Assembly: GCA_026120035.1 (NCBI GenBank)
Contig: JALRME010000043.1
Coordinates: 209,536 to 273,535 of the forward strand
Length of the DNA: 64,000 nt
Reading direction: 5' to 3'
Source of the DNA: Coleophoma eucalyptorum
Taxonomy: Eukaryota; Ascomycota; Leotiomycetes; Helotiales; Dermateaceae
Program-made: the position numbers and the translations under genes
Shown here: in pieces, positions 22,435 to 32,960 of the stretch
Layout: each line of letters opens with the position of its first letter
Numbering within the stretch: position 1 is the first letter of the stretch
Notes under the pieces: generated by a model
Seen by the model: only the letters and a program-made list of their open reading frames with translations
What the model was told of the DNA's origin: nothing
Database searches by the model: none

Positions 22435-24382
22435 TTATTTCAGACAAGCCATCCCCCTTGCCTCGAGCACCTTTAAATATGCGCCTGAAAGCAGTAAGCA
22501 TGTGTAAGATTCACACGATTGAGCATCAGTAAGAGAGTATGATATCGTACCAGCAGCTTTCCACCTCGTATCAAACTTGCCCAGTACCGTTTTCATTAGT
22601 TGGGTGGTCTCACGAGATTCGTTTGTGGGGCTGTCCTTGTGGATTCGCACATTTGAAGTTGCCTCAAGATATAATAGCGTCACCAAAAATGGAGACGCTT
22701 CTTCTACACATGTTATGATAGATCTATGATCGGTATGAGCTGGGGCCTCCGCAACCGATATTGCTATGTCGGATGTGCATGCAAAGACGTGATGAGATTT
22801 TCTAAAGTAATCAGAGGTTTCGGTCTTGGTAGGAAGTGATGCGTGTGCTTCATGAAGCATAATGAGGGCGCTGTAGGATGTTAAAACGACCTAATAAGCT
22901 TGGCAGCGATAAAATAAACTCTTACATGGAGCAAATAGTCTTTTGGTTCATCATGTGTAAGTCCTGAAGCTGACCCTCTGTGTTAACAACCTGGACTAAG
23001 GCCCTAAGTGCCCTATCGAGAAGAATGGCCTCTTCTTCATCAAGCTTGGAGGTTTCAGACACGTGTCTGAGAACTTGTCCTAGCAATCTTGTTGCTTGAG
23101 CCACAAGTGAAAATGGACCCATGTCCCCCCATTCAATCAACGGTGTTGTCACGCAGTTTATGGCGTTAGAAGGCATTATCTGAGAGAGTTTAGTAAATCG
23201 CTGAAGTTATGGAGGAGGCTGTACCCCTTGATCCCAATCTGCATCGTTACTTGGCAGGTATACTCTGGGTCCCGGATCTACGGTAATTAATGGTCGTTGT
23301 GGATCTCCAACGTTAATTGATCTATTCCAAAGTTCAGCCTTTGCAATAACTTAGAAGGCAGAAACTCAAACAAGAATGGGTGACAGGGAATGATTTCGAA
23401 GCTGCCTTCAAGACTCTGGTTGTACTTGATTTGGGGAAGATTCATACCGGTCCAAAAGAACAATTGACCACCACACTCTATTCTGCTCTTCTGCATCTAC
23501 CCACGAGAATGGCTTGCTCGAAGATGAAGCTTCTCTCCAATCTAAACCTAATGCAGAACCATATCTGGCGCAAGTAGCAGCAGATAGAAACGCTGAAGGA
23601 TAAATCGCATGTCCAATTTCAAATAAAGTAATGAGAATTTCAGCTTGTAAAGCTTGAATTGAGAGAACACCAGCGATATCTAGTTCAAGATAGTATCTTT
23701 TCGCCGCTAAATAGGTAGCAGTGCGTGCATCTTGGATACGTGAACCAGGTAGCCAACAAATAAGATCCATGCACAGAATTAGTAAGGCATAATCAGCTCT
23801 AAGAGGATAGTTGGAATTGAGATGCTCAAAGAAGCGCTTCTTGGAGATTATGGGCATCCATTTATGCACTGTACCAAAGAATATGCTGGCTATGTCCTGT
23901 CGGTGAGAGATGTCTCCTATAATCGAAGTGACGTAAGTGGGCAGCAAAAGGTTGGCCTTCGGGGTTTCAACCTTAAAGTCCAGAAATATACTGGAGTCCA
24001 AGAAAAAAACTGGTGGAAATTCAACAGTTTGTAGCGGAACATCTTCGTCACAATTCCCAACTCGCTCTCTCTCGCGCCCCTCGACTATCGTGCCCGGACT
24101 TGACGACTGCTGCAAGGAAGCAGGGGAAACCGGAAGCTGCCGAAAGACATTCTGATGCTGTATAACCTCTCGATTTTGCCGTCGTGTTGAGGACTGCTGT
24201 TGGTTGTAATTACAATGAAGGTCTTTCCTACAAATCTCAGTTCAGTGCTAGAACGACTGGCGGATCATGCGGCTTCTTGTTTACCTTGCACACAGCGAAC
24301 ACTTAGGGAGAGACTTGTCACATTTTCTCTTGCGGAATCTGCATGTTGTACATGAACGTAAGGACTGGTTTTGTAATGACAT
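22435..24382 (-). CDS. Zn2Cys6 transcription factor
   Basis: Five exons, 24285-24382, 24227-23448, 23321-23225, 23179-22926 and 22870-22435, give 554 residues. The binuclear zinc cluster lies at residues 14-40: CTTCRFRKRKCDKSLPKCSLC, with the sixth Cys supplied across the first intron (RKDLHC). A Gln-rich linker follows, then a fungal_trans middle region (SNYPLRADYALLILCMDL; EEQNRVWWSIVLLDRSINVGDPQRPL). The intron at 23322-23447 (126 bp) is longer than its neighbours but is needed for the conserved DRSINVGDPQRP. It is divergent from the epimerase-like gene at 24753 with 370 bp between starts, so it may regulate that gene and neighbours. Nuclear location is expected. Confidence 0.9.
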
Positions 24383-24752
24383 GGCGGGATTGAAAGATGA
24401 GAGTTAACCTCCTGTATATGGCGGTGGGCTGCGGACGACGGACAGCGGGCGGGCAGGGAGCGGGGAAAGGCGCGATGCGGAAAATATCCTAAAGTGGAAA
24501 AAGACCGCCAACTAGCGTCATCGTCGTCCGCCTGCATCAGATTCATCAACCACCAACTATGGAGAGGCCATTCTTAGTGGAAATCGCGTTTCAAACGTAT
24601 TATTCATTAGGGTTAAATTCTGCAGTTTTCATCTTTTGTCTTACTATATTAAGAGGGAAGTTCCCCTAGAATTTAATTTTGTCTCAGCAGACAAACGAAG
24701 CTACACCATCTCTTAATATATTTTTCAATTGCAATTATTCATTATTTCGACA
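24383..24752. promoter_or_regulatory. Shared divergent promoter, Zn2Cys6 regulator and epimerase-like gene
   Basis: A 370-bp space between two divergent starts. The half beside the regulator is GC-rich (CGGACGACGGACAGCGGGCGGGCAGGG near 24433-24460) and has several CGG triplets, the half-site bound by Zn2Cys6 proteins. The other half is AT-rich with TATTAAG and TAATATATTT-like stretches before the epimerase start. Autoregulation is a plausible inference only. Confidence 0.4.
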
Positions 24753-25730
24753 ATGGCCAATCGTGTCTTCATTATTGGCGCATCTGGTTACATTGGTGGC
24801 CAACTAGTAAACGATTTATCAAAAAAGCAGCCTGCCCTTCAACTCGTGTGCCTTGTCCGAACGGACGAACAGGCCCAAAAAATCAGAGAAAAGCTACCTG
24901 CGATCCAAACTGTCAAAGGCGACTTATCATCACATGATATCTTAGCTGAAGAAGCTCAGAAAGCCGATATTGTCATCCAATCTGCAGATTGCGATGATCC
25001 AGCAGCTGTGAAAAGTCTGATTACGGGCCTGGCGCAGGGCGGAAAAGGAGGCTCGTATATCCAGGTCTCAGGTGCTGCCAGTATTGTTGACGCATCAAAT
25101 GGACATGGCCAATCATCCTCGCGCATCTATGATGATGTGAAAGACATTTTGGAAATCACTAGCTTCGACTCATCCCATCTACACTGGGATGCTGACCAGG
25201 CGGTCATTCATGAAGGAAAAACACTTGGCGTCAAAACTGCCATTGTGGTGCCCCCCACGGTTTATGGCAGAGGTGAAGGACCAATCAAAACGACAAGTAT
25301 GCAAATTCCATGGCTTGAGGAGGCAATCTTGAAGCGTGGAAAAGGATTCACCATCGGCGAGGGGAAGAATTCATGGGCAGCGATTCATGTTAAAGATCTT
25401 GTTGCAGTGATTATTCTATTGCTTGAGGATGCTTTGCAGCCTGATGGTGGGAAGGCGACCTGGGGTCCTGAAGGTTTTTATTACGTTGAAGCGGGAAGCT
25501 ACATATTTGCGGAATTATTGCCGGAGGTTGTTAAGATTCTGAAGAGTAAGAAGCTGATTGAGAGCCTTGATATTGATCAGGTAGCAGATGACGAGGCCAC
25601 CAGTTTACACCCTTATGCTTTGATGATATGGGGCACCAATGTCAAATGTCAAGCATCTAGGCTTCGTGCTCTTGGCTGGAAGCCAACACAGCCATGGCTG
25701 TATGAGGCGCTTCCCAGCTTTTTGGGCTAG
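24753..25730 (+). CDS. NAD(P)-binding epimerase/NmrA-like protein
   Basis: Intronless, 325 residues from the ATG at 24753 (MANRVFIIGASGYIGG); an in-frame upstream TTG is not needed. The Rossmann dinucleotide motif is IIGASGYIGGQL. VKGDLSSHD, then VPPTVYGRGEGP and the conserved WAAIHVKDL follow the extended-SDR (epimerase/dehydratase) pattern. The strict YxxxK catalytic pair is not obvious, so it may be an atypical or NmrA-type sensor-like member rather than a classic epimerase. Related fungal proteins are annotated as NAD-dependent epimerase/dehydratase of unknown substrate. Cytosolic. It is divergent from the Zn2Cys6 gene at 22435-24382. Confidence 0.9.
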   Translation: MANRVFIIGASGYIGGQLVNDLSKKQPALQLVCLVRTDEQAQKIREKLPAIQTVKGDLSSHDILAEEAQKADIVIQSADCDDPAAVKSLITGLAQGGKGGSYIQVSGAASIVDASNGHGQSSSRIYDDVKDILEITSFDSSHLHWDADQAVIHEGKTLGVKTAIVVPPTVYGRGEGPIKTTSMQIPWLEEAILKRGKGFTIGEGKNSWAAIHVKDLVAVIILLLEDALQPDGGKATWGPEGFYYVEAGSYIFAELLPEVVKILKSKKLIESLDIDQVADDEATSLHPYALMIWGTNVKCQASRLRALGWKPTQPWLYEALPSFLG

Positions 25731-25842
25731 ATTGAGAATAGCACCTCGAGTTTCTTAGTAAACATTCTATCAATATTAGCCCGATAAGAATCTTCTGGTG
25801 AAATTGACTTTCTGAAGTGGTGAAAATTACAGAGAGTGATTG

Positions 25843-25962
25843 CACTTGCAGATTTCCGAGCCACAAGATTCATCATAGACAACCAAGATATTAATGGTCC
25901 ATTCCCAAAGGATTTTGATTCTGTATATACTCGTATCATGGTAGGTTCTTTCGACAGCTAAT
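25843..25962 (+). pseudogene. Relic of a LaeA-like methyltransferase (fragment)
   Basis: A short plus-strand frame reads RFIIDNQDINGPFPKDFDSVYTRIMVGSFD in two pieces of under 20 residues: RFIIDNQDINGPFP and KDFDSVYTRIMVGSFD. It corresponds to the segment after SAM motif II in copies 1 and 2 (FEIDDIEDPW..FDLIFMRLMTGSIAD; FDFINSRMMIGSFAD). No motif I precedes it and a stop follows at once. A third, almost erased methyltransferase is the likely explanation. Confidence 0.45.
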
Positions 25963-26358
25963 AGATGTTATAGCGTCTTTATCAAATATCTGCTTGTCAA
26001 TTGGCCGGTAAAACGGCGCCTTAAATCAGAAAATTGCCGCATAGCAGAGGTGGGAATAGTCTTGGGAGAAGTGGGCGACATTTTCATCAATTATGGTTTA
26101 AAAGCCTAGAAAAAAATTTGGATTTACCTCGCGGTTGCACGAAAGCCGGATAAGAGAAAAGGAAAGCTTTAGTCTAGCGGCCAATTTGTCTACCGTCTTA
26201 GATTATTCACAAAATGCTCCATAACCAAGTCTATTGCTCAAGTTTATTAAGCTACTATAGAGACCAAAGTATTGTTATCGATTCTCGTCTCTTATACAAT
26301 TCCCCGACTTCATAGAGGAGAAATAAAGTAGGATACAAAAGCGAAATGGTAGTATTCT

Positions 26359-27149
26359 TCAACCAACGACCTTTGCAAGAAAAGTTTTCGAAAGAGATAG
26401 TTTTGGTGAAGGGTTGGCTGCTTTTTCCTCGGCGTTACACTGTTCTTCATAATCAAAGTATGCCGCCGCACTGAAGTCCATGTCAATTGGCTGGACAATT
26501 TTAGTCTTAAACCACCACTGTTAACATCATTTGTTAGCTCGATATTCCAAAAAGAAAAGGTAGATTGGAGACTCGAACAAATGCCAATAGTCAAGTCATC
26601 ATCCTCAAAGGTGGTTGAGTGGGTACTTACCTTGTACGCGAAGTAGTCGAATAAGAAAAGCGGCGCAGCAAGATAAGACGCAAAGAAGTTGCTTGCTGAA
26701 GGCTTTGCGCCGAAGCGAGAGACAGAGAGATAGAACTCAGCTGCCAAGATGAGGAAGATGAAGAGTAGGCCAATATACTGCAGGTATGGTGCCCATGGAG
26801 CGTACAAGGAAAACTTCTTATAGTCGATGCCTTGTGCCTTAAAACCCATACGGAAGCGAATCAAGTTGTTATAAACGAGAGCATACTGGATGAAGCCAGC
26901 GATGCCAACCTAGACCAAAATTTAGAAACTATAATCCAAAATACATGAATTCATCACAGGGGGTAGCCTCATTATGGGAGGGGAAGGAGAGTCAGCGGCC
27001 TCCACCCACATGTATACGAACATGCTGGGCTTGACTCCCTCTGCCCGCATTTTGTCACCGAGCTGCTGCTCGAGGGCTTCGATGAGCTTGTCATAGGATA
27101 CACAAGTACCTACGATGTCAAAGACAACGTTCTTAGTGCCGGCAGACAT
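26359..27149 (-). pseudogene. Chimera: HAD dehalogenase 5' end joined to amino-acid permease 3' end
   Basis: From 27149 down to about 26990 the minus strand encodes the N-terminus of a fungal haloacid-dehalogenase-like protein (MSAGTKNVVFDIVGTCVSYD..LGDKMRAEGVKPS..MWVEAA), then the similarity ends. From 26909 to 26631 and 26517 to 26359 it encodes the C-terminus of a YAT-family amino-acid permease (GIAGFIQYALVYNNLIRFRMG; LKAQGIDYKK-type; APLFLFDYFAYK, then WWFKTKIVQPIDMDFSAA), with an intact intron at 26518-26630 and an ordinary stop. The HAD catalytic core and most permease helices are absent. A GTGATG donor and the GTCTAG acceptor at 26910-26912 could splice the two parts in frame, so a chimeric transcript is possible. 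I call it a rearrangement relic. Confidence 0.75.
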
Positions 27150-28089
27150 TTTTCTTTGGGTTTTAAGGTTTACGTGGAAAGTAAAAGAATTGCAGAAAAT
27201 AGTGATGGTGGTATCTCTGGAGGATTGAAGTGAGTAGCGATGAGATTTCTAAGATGCAGGAGGCCGTATTTAAAGGAAGAGATGCCACTTGGAGACAACC
27301 ACCTGGAGGGATTTTTGTGTAGCAATTAAGTTGAGTCATGGAATTCCATGAACCGACGCTACCCTTGATCTATCTCCACGCGTAATGTTGTAGATGTATT
27401 GTTAATGGGGCTGATATCAGAAAGGTCGTGTAGGGAATAACGAAGCCAAGACAAATTTTCATTGCTGCTGCTATTGTATCAGAAAATTAACGCGTGTCCA
27501 TTTCTCCCATCATGCATGCAGAAGGTTGTAATAACGAGGACTCCGAGCTTGCTAGGCAAGTTTTATCCACAAGTAACGATTACTGTTTAATCTAGAACAG
27601 ATAAGTGAGTGGTCAAAGTGAGAGACAGAATACAACTACGCAATATAAGCTTCTCGATACAAGGTGAGGGATCGCTCGGCGCCCTACTAGTCTTGTCCAG
27701 CGCCGCTGTCCCACTCTTAATCTAATAGCTTAGAGTAGATGTGACTCTGATATTTGTGGTTCTGATAGTTCTGGAAAACCAGTATTCAACATGTCGAGGA
27801 TTGTCGTACGACATGTAGTGGCGGTATATAGATAAAGAAGTAGAATGAAGCTGCTATTGCTACTACGGCTCGTTGATGCGATGTATAACACACCAGACTT
27901 ATTTCTGCAGAGAGCATATCCAAAAGATCTATAATTCCCAACTAGAATAAACTCAGTGCTTTCAAGTAGCTCGATGGGTGTTTACTGCATCTTTACCTCC
28001 GTGCCGTAGTTGCCTGAAGCACCATTTAATCATCCATTAGTTTATCCGTTTGCTCTCTCATTTAGAGCCGCGATTAAGAAAAATTCAGC
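27150..28089. other. Intergenic, upstream of chimera and DUF3445 gene
   Basis: Divergent space. The left 150 bp look like a working promoter for the chimeric locus. No gene or defined repeat was seen in the rest. Confidence 0.4.
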
Positions 28090-29572
28090 ATGGCCGCGGT
28101 GTCTGGTTTCAGCATTTATATGGATTGGATAACTCCTTCTTCTACAATCTTGACCTTGGCCTTTGTTGTCATCCTCTCTGTAACAGGCCAAGTTCAATGG
28201 AGGAGATCCAAGTCAGAGCAGGTGAGTTGACTATACTTCTGCATCCTTTTCACTCCTCATCATAAGAAGAAAGAGGAATCTAGTATATTTGAAATAATTG
28301 CCCCTGCTCTTCCTAATGACCCTTAGACTAATTATTGTTACCTCAGACGGGCTCGCTACCACCAAAAGGCACACTATACAAAGCAGCTACCCAAAACGCA
28401 AACAACACCTATCCTCCAGTGGAAGCCCTCCCTGATTTCCAATGGGAGAAAACCGAACCGTTAATGCTACGCCCGTTCAAGAGCACATATAATCTAACCA
28501 TGGGTATGTCAAGCTGCCTGCCATATATGACCATCCAGGAAGGTGACGCAGAGCCGACCACCAGCTAAACAAAAACCTAGCTATCTCTAAATCGCATGTT
28601 TCAGAGCTCGTAGAGATGGACCGAAACTACCTCGAGCGCATCAACCTTCGCAAGCAGCTGATGGTTGACGAAGCTTACTCAGTCCTTGCCGCGCAAGATA
28701 GTGTCAAGGCCGCCGTCGACGAGTTCTACTCCTGGATGATGGGGGTCTACCTTCCCACGCGTTTCCCACGGGCCTTCCAGCTTACTAGTGATGGCAAGCA
28801 ACTGCATAATCTCGTCACCGGCGATGTCTCGCCAGTAACGAGCCCGGCTGAGCCCTTAGATGCCCTGCGCACGCTCGGGGCAACGATTGAAGACGAGTTG
28901 CTCTTTCTGCTCCCTTCGCCCGACGGGGATGGCTATTCCCTACAGGGCTATGTGAACTGTTTTCCTGGGGGGTTCGAGCCGCGGGAGAAGTTTAATATGA
29001 AGCTGCGTGATATACACATCTCCGTACCGAGCTACAAGGAGAAGATGGAGAAGAGTATGGATCGCTTCTTTGAGCGGATTGAAGTGGGCACTTTTGTCAA
29101 GCGGGCGAATGTAAGTCGCCTCTCACCATAATGTGCCATATTTTTCCCATTTGGTTAGGTTGTGGTTAACTAATCTTGTATTCTATATTGACAGTGATCT
29201 ATCAATACCACCGACCAACTGTTCGTCAAGAAAGGCAATCATCTCTACGGAGGCGAGGAAGAAAAGCCCCAAGAGATTAACCCTAAATCAGTATGATTTA
29301 ACTGTCCATAACAATAAAGAGAAAGCTGAGCAAGATTCTAGACATTCATGCGTTGTGAACGCCAAGTCGTTCATCGCTTGCCAAAGACAAAAGCCCTCCT
29401 ACTAACGGTCAAGACCTTCCTTTATCCAGTTGAGGAACTCAAAGCGGAAGGTGTAGCGGAGGAGATGATAGCGGCTATTGATGGGTTGAAGGTTGGAAAT
29501 GCACCAGACATTCACTTTTACAAGAGGGCGGGGATCTGGGGGGAGAGTCTGAAGGCTTATCTGAGATCCTAA
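28090..29572 (+). pseudogene. DUF3445 (haem-dependent oxidative N-demethylase-like) with one in-frame stop
   Basis: Five exons, 28090-28221, 28347-28503, 28605-29110, 29195-29290 and 29342-29572, would give 373 residues with all phases agreeing. A membrane anchor lies at about residues 18-34 (STILTLAFVVILSVTGQ). The body has the DUF3445/HODM pattern: TYPPVEALPDFQWEKTEPL; RPFKSTYNLTM; ELVEMDRNYLERI; then SINTTDQLFVKKGNHL and the highly typical FMRCERQVVHRLPKTKA. At the first codon of exon 4 (29195-29197) TGA stands where the family has Trp (N-W-S-I). This would remove about 108 residues including the conserved RCERQ..HRLP block. No alternative splice avoids it. Either a single TGG-to-TGA nonsense mutation or a sequence error. 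Confidence 0.82.
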
Positions 29573-29685
29573 ACGAGTGGTTGACTAGGTGGTAGTGCAG
29601 CAGAAAAGGATGAATGAGTGAATAAGCCAACGAATAAGAATCAACCGAGAAGTGCAATAATTATCAGTATATTTTTCGTTCATCA

Positions 29686-31546
29686 TCATGATAGCATCAA
29701 CCTCCACCCTCGCCGTTCTAGCACATCAATCCAATCTACTGGTCTTCCCGCAGGGCCACGAAAGCCATTGAGCCGCAACCGCCATAACTCGTCTAGAACA
29801 TCAATGGCTCTGGCAATATTGCCAAACTCGCGCCTCTCAAACATACTCTGCAATGAGCCGCGCAAGAATTCAAAATCTCCGCTCTCCACCGCATCGCCAC
29901 CCGCAATGAACAGTGGGAACAGCAGGCCAGCAGCGGCACGTGAGTCGAGGTTAAGACGCCGGATATGGTAGATGGAAGTCTGTACCGAGGCAGCTATTTT
30001 GGCGTTGATGACGGGGAGACGCCCAGTTTGTGAGGGGTTATTGTAGCAGTAAATGCGTTGTTTGCGGTGCAGTATGATCAAAGCCGTGCTGCGTTGCGCC
30101 TGCACCAACTTCACTAAGGAGAGATCGGCGAAGTTGGTACATTGCCAGCGCTGGAGCTTGGCTTCTATACGTGCGGACTCTTTCCAGAAGCTAGAAGCAG
30201 AAGTGCTAGTAGAGTTAGTAACATGTTCTGGCTGTTCTATTTCTGGTTGTTGGTTGTGCTATGGCAGCTCTTCCTCATACTCATTCGTGTCCTCCTTGGT
30301 GATCTCACTAGGATTGAGGGCACAAACCTTCGAGAGCATCACGAATACCTCGGTTCCGATCCCCCAATATGAATCAACCACGGAACTGTCCCCATCTAGC
30401 CAGTACGGCCCCTGTATGAGTGGTGGTTCCAGCGTGGTGACACTGCTGATGATATCATGATATGCAAAATTTCGCAAGAGCCATTGGCTATCCCTCGAGC
30501 TTTGAAAACATTGAGGCCCACGACAAGCAACATGATATGGAGTCACAGTGCGAGCGAAGAGGATGATGTCCCGGGCACCCACCAAGTGCCGATACCAGCT
30601 CTCGGTGCTCCTAGGACAATGTCCATGGCACATAGCACCAAACCTGTTGCGAGCATCACTTCGATGTCGGCCTGGGAACTGCTGCGGCTGCATTTAGCCA
30701 GAGCGTCAGCACTAATGTGCAGCGCTTGTGATCGATGCTCTAGGGCGTGCACCGTATGTGATTTGAAATAGCTGGAGATATGGGCTGATGACCAAGCCAT
30801 GAGAGCCTTCTGCAAGGAGAGGGAGTCCATTGCCATGGGTAAGAATACTATAAACAAAAAAGTCAGCTTCCTAATCGAGGTAAGATATATGACTAGTGCC
30901 ACCTACCGGAAAGAAAAGAATAGTTAGTTTCCGTAGTCGTTAGGATGTCGGCCAGGACTTGGGTATAGTAACGTAGCATGGTCCTCTTGTCATCGGATCG
31001 ATCCGGGCTGTAGTATTCAGCATCTAGAGACTTGACATTGGGTGCGAACGAATAAATGGCAAAGTCTTTATGCGGCAGGGGACACTTCGTCGAAGTAGGT
31101 TTGGAAGCAGCAGCAACTATAGTGGTATTAGGAACCAGTCCTTGAATTTTGTTGTCCTTGCCATCAGGGACAAGGATCCGTGGCTCTTCCCGTTTGCACA
31201 CGAGATTCCATCGTCCACAGTGGCCGCAGATGGGGTACGTATTGTCACATTTTTTCCTCCTAATGCATGCAGCATTGAAATTTAGCTAGAGTTTGCATGA
31301 TATAGAAATGAAAGGATTCAAAGGAACCAAAGGAATCAAGGGAGGGCTTGGGCTCAAGTAAGGTACCACTGACCGGAATCGACAGGTCTCACAAGCCAGC
31401 CGCTGCCGCCTGGTGCCGCGTTTTCGGGGGACAAACGGGTGCGGGTTATTTGTAGTGGTAGGAAGAGGGAATGCGAGCATGGCACCAGAGTCTGACCCGG
31501 CGGTGTCCATGATGGTAGCAAATGGTGACAGATTGTCGAGGGGCAC
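29686..31546 (-). pseudogene. Zn2Cys6 transcription factor with a one-base frameshift
   Basis: Exons: 31374-31546, 31259 down to a GTAGGT donor near 30909, about 30850 downwards, and a last exon ending at 29686. The zinc cluster is split by intron 1: CETCRFR then RKKCDNTYPICGHCGRWNLVC. A fungal_trans_2-type region follows (MDSLSLQKALMAWSSAHI; LATGLVLCAMDIVLG). Near 30608-30613 the frame changes by one base: MDIVLG lies in one frame and STESWYRHLVGARDII in another, with no room for an intron. A TAG at 30260-30262 is harmless because a GTATGA..CTACTAG intron of 75 nt with a CTAAC branch removes it. The C-terminal half (FWKESARIEAKLQRW; GLLFPLFIAGGDAV) is otherwise intact. Its 3' end faces the DUF3445 gene 113 bp away, and both are damaged. 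Confidence 0.75.
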
Positions 31547-32960
31547 ACATTTTTCCCCTCAAAATTGACAGGTGAAGAATCACTAAAGATGGGGTAAGTG
31601 ATGCAGGTACTACAGCGTACTCTACTGTACTGCGTGCTGCATCTCTTATCTTATCCATTATCTCTTATCTCTTATCCCTGATCTTGATAGATACTGTATA
31701 GTGCTGTATGCAACGTTCTCGCACTGAGCCTCGCTCGTAGCATACCGATATAATTCCATTCGTCACTGTTGATAGACGGCGATATTGCAGGTGCTTGGAT
31801 GTAATCAAAGCACGCCGCGAGTGATATGATCCCAAGGTCTCCAGATGCTTCGCCATCTTCTATGGAAGAGATCTCACTTAGAGCAGGCAATATAGTCATG
31901 TAGTTAGAAATGACAGCCTTGGATTTAGAAATCGAATATCTGGCAGTTTGGGTTACCGTAGGTTCTCGGGCTCGTTGGAAAGCATATGTCAATAGTAACA
32001 ATAACTGTCAGACGGCGGTCCTGAACTAAGCAGCTGCCTAGCGCCACTGCAGATGTAGCTTGAAAGCATGTTTCCCCTGCGTACAGACACAGTTTAATAA
32101 ACATACGGGACAAGCCTTGGCACTGGGACGCACCGGGGCGGGGCGAGAAAAAAGTCTCGTACCTTTGTATGTCTGCTAGAACTAGTTCAACGACTAGAAC
32201 GATGGTCGCGTGAGGGGCTTTGCATGGCGCTCGCTCACTGATGGAGCGATGTTCAGCCGAGGTCGATTTAAACATTGCGGTGCTTTCTCTATCTCTAAAG
32301 GACTGACTGCCTTATCGCGACGATATTCCACTGCCATGTACAGCTACATCTCCGAGCACGTGGATCTCGTTCGGTCGCGGGGAAGATGGGTTATTTCCAG
32401 AGGCGCTTAGATCTGATCGATCTGGTCTAGTGCTTTCTCTGTTCATTTCAATTCTACATATATCACGTTTATCGCAGTGTACACTTTGATACCGAGTCTG
32501 AAAGTATGACGAGTTATACGCTTCTAGTCCGGGTGAAGTTCGAGTCTATGTTTCCTGGGAGCATTCCCTTACCCAGGATGACAAGTATTGAGCTTGCGTA
32601 CTCTAGGCTAGAAGCTGTGGATGATTTCAAGAAGACAGTTGAAATTGTGCGGAATCACTCCTCCACAGTTGATAAGGGCTGGAATTTCCCTGGTGCCCGT
32701 TCAGATGGAGGATTAGGTATATCTAAGCGATCAAGAATGTCTTCCGTTTGCCTGGATTGTAAATTGATTTCAAATATGGTACTATGTTCCTCTTCAAAGT
32801 CGTTTGAGGATGTTGCATATTGTCGTAATGAAATGACCTTTCCTGGAAGAATATAAATCGATATATAAAGAAAAGACCTTTCAACTCTAAAAACGTTGCT
32901 ATTACGAATCTTTTGTATTAGATAATATATAAATACGCAAACGACAAAGTGTCTTTTGAA
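31547..32960. other. Intergenic, possible decayed sequence
   Basis: Minus-strand frames of 80-116 codons (31672-32001, 31925-32275) and a plus-strand frame (32506-32856) were read on both strands. None matches a family I know, and they overlap in conflicting frames. A minus-strand stretch near 32600-32800 (ILDRLDIPNPPSERAPGKF) looks protein-like but stands alone. Repeated ATCTCTTATC units lie near 31640-31680. Confidence 0.35.

Noticed and set aside
23322..23447. Coding continuation of the Zn2Cys6 protein through this stretch
   Set aside because: It has a stop and an unrelated reading; splicing it out restores the conserved DRSINVGDPQRP, so it is taken as an intron despite its length.
24265..24549. 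A 94-codon minus-strand frame upstream of the Zn2Cys6 gene
   Set aside because: It overlaps the zinc-cluster exon in another frame; the frame with the Cys pattern is the real one.
11057..26000. A full secondary-metabolite cluster
   Set aside because: No PKS, NRPS, terpene synthase or DMATS was found in the block, so only a tailoring/regulatory gene set is claimed.
30259..30333. In-frame TAG at 30260-30262 as a second lesion of the Zn2Cys6 gene
   Set aside because: A 75-nt intron with GTATGA donor, CTAAC branch and CTACTAG acceptor removes it without changing frame.
31672..32275. Overlapping minus-strand frames of 109 and 116 codons
   Set aside because: Read carefully for regulator or HET motifs, but nothing recognisable and the two frames conflict.
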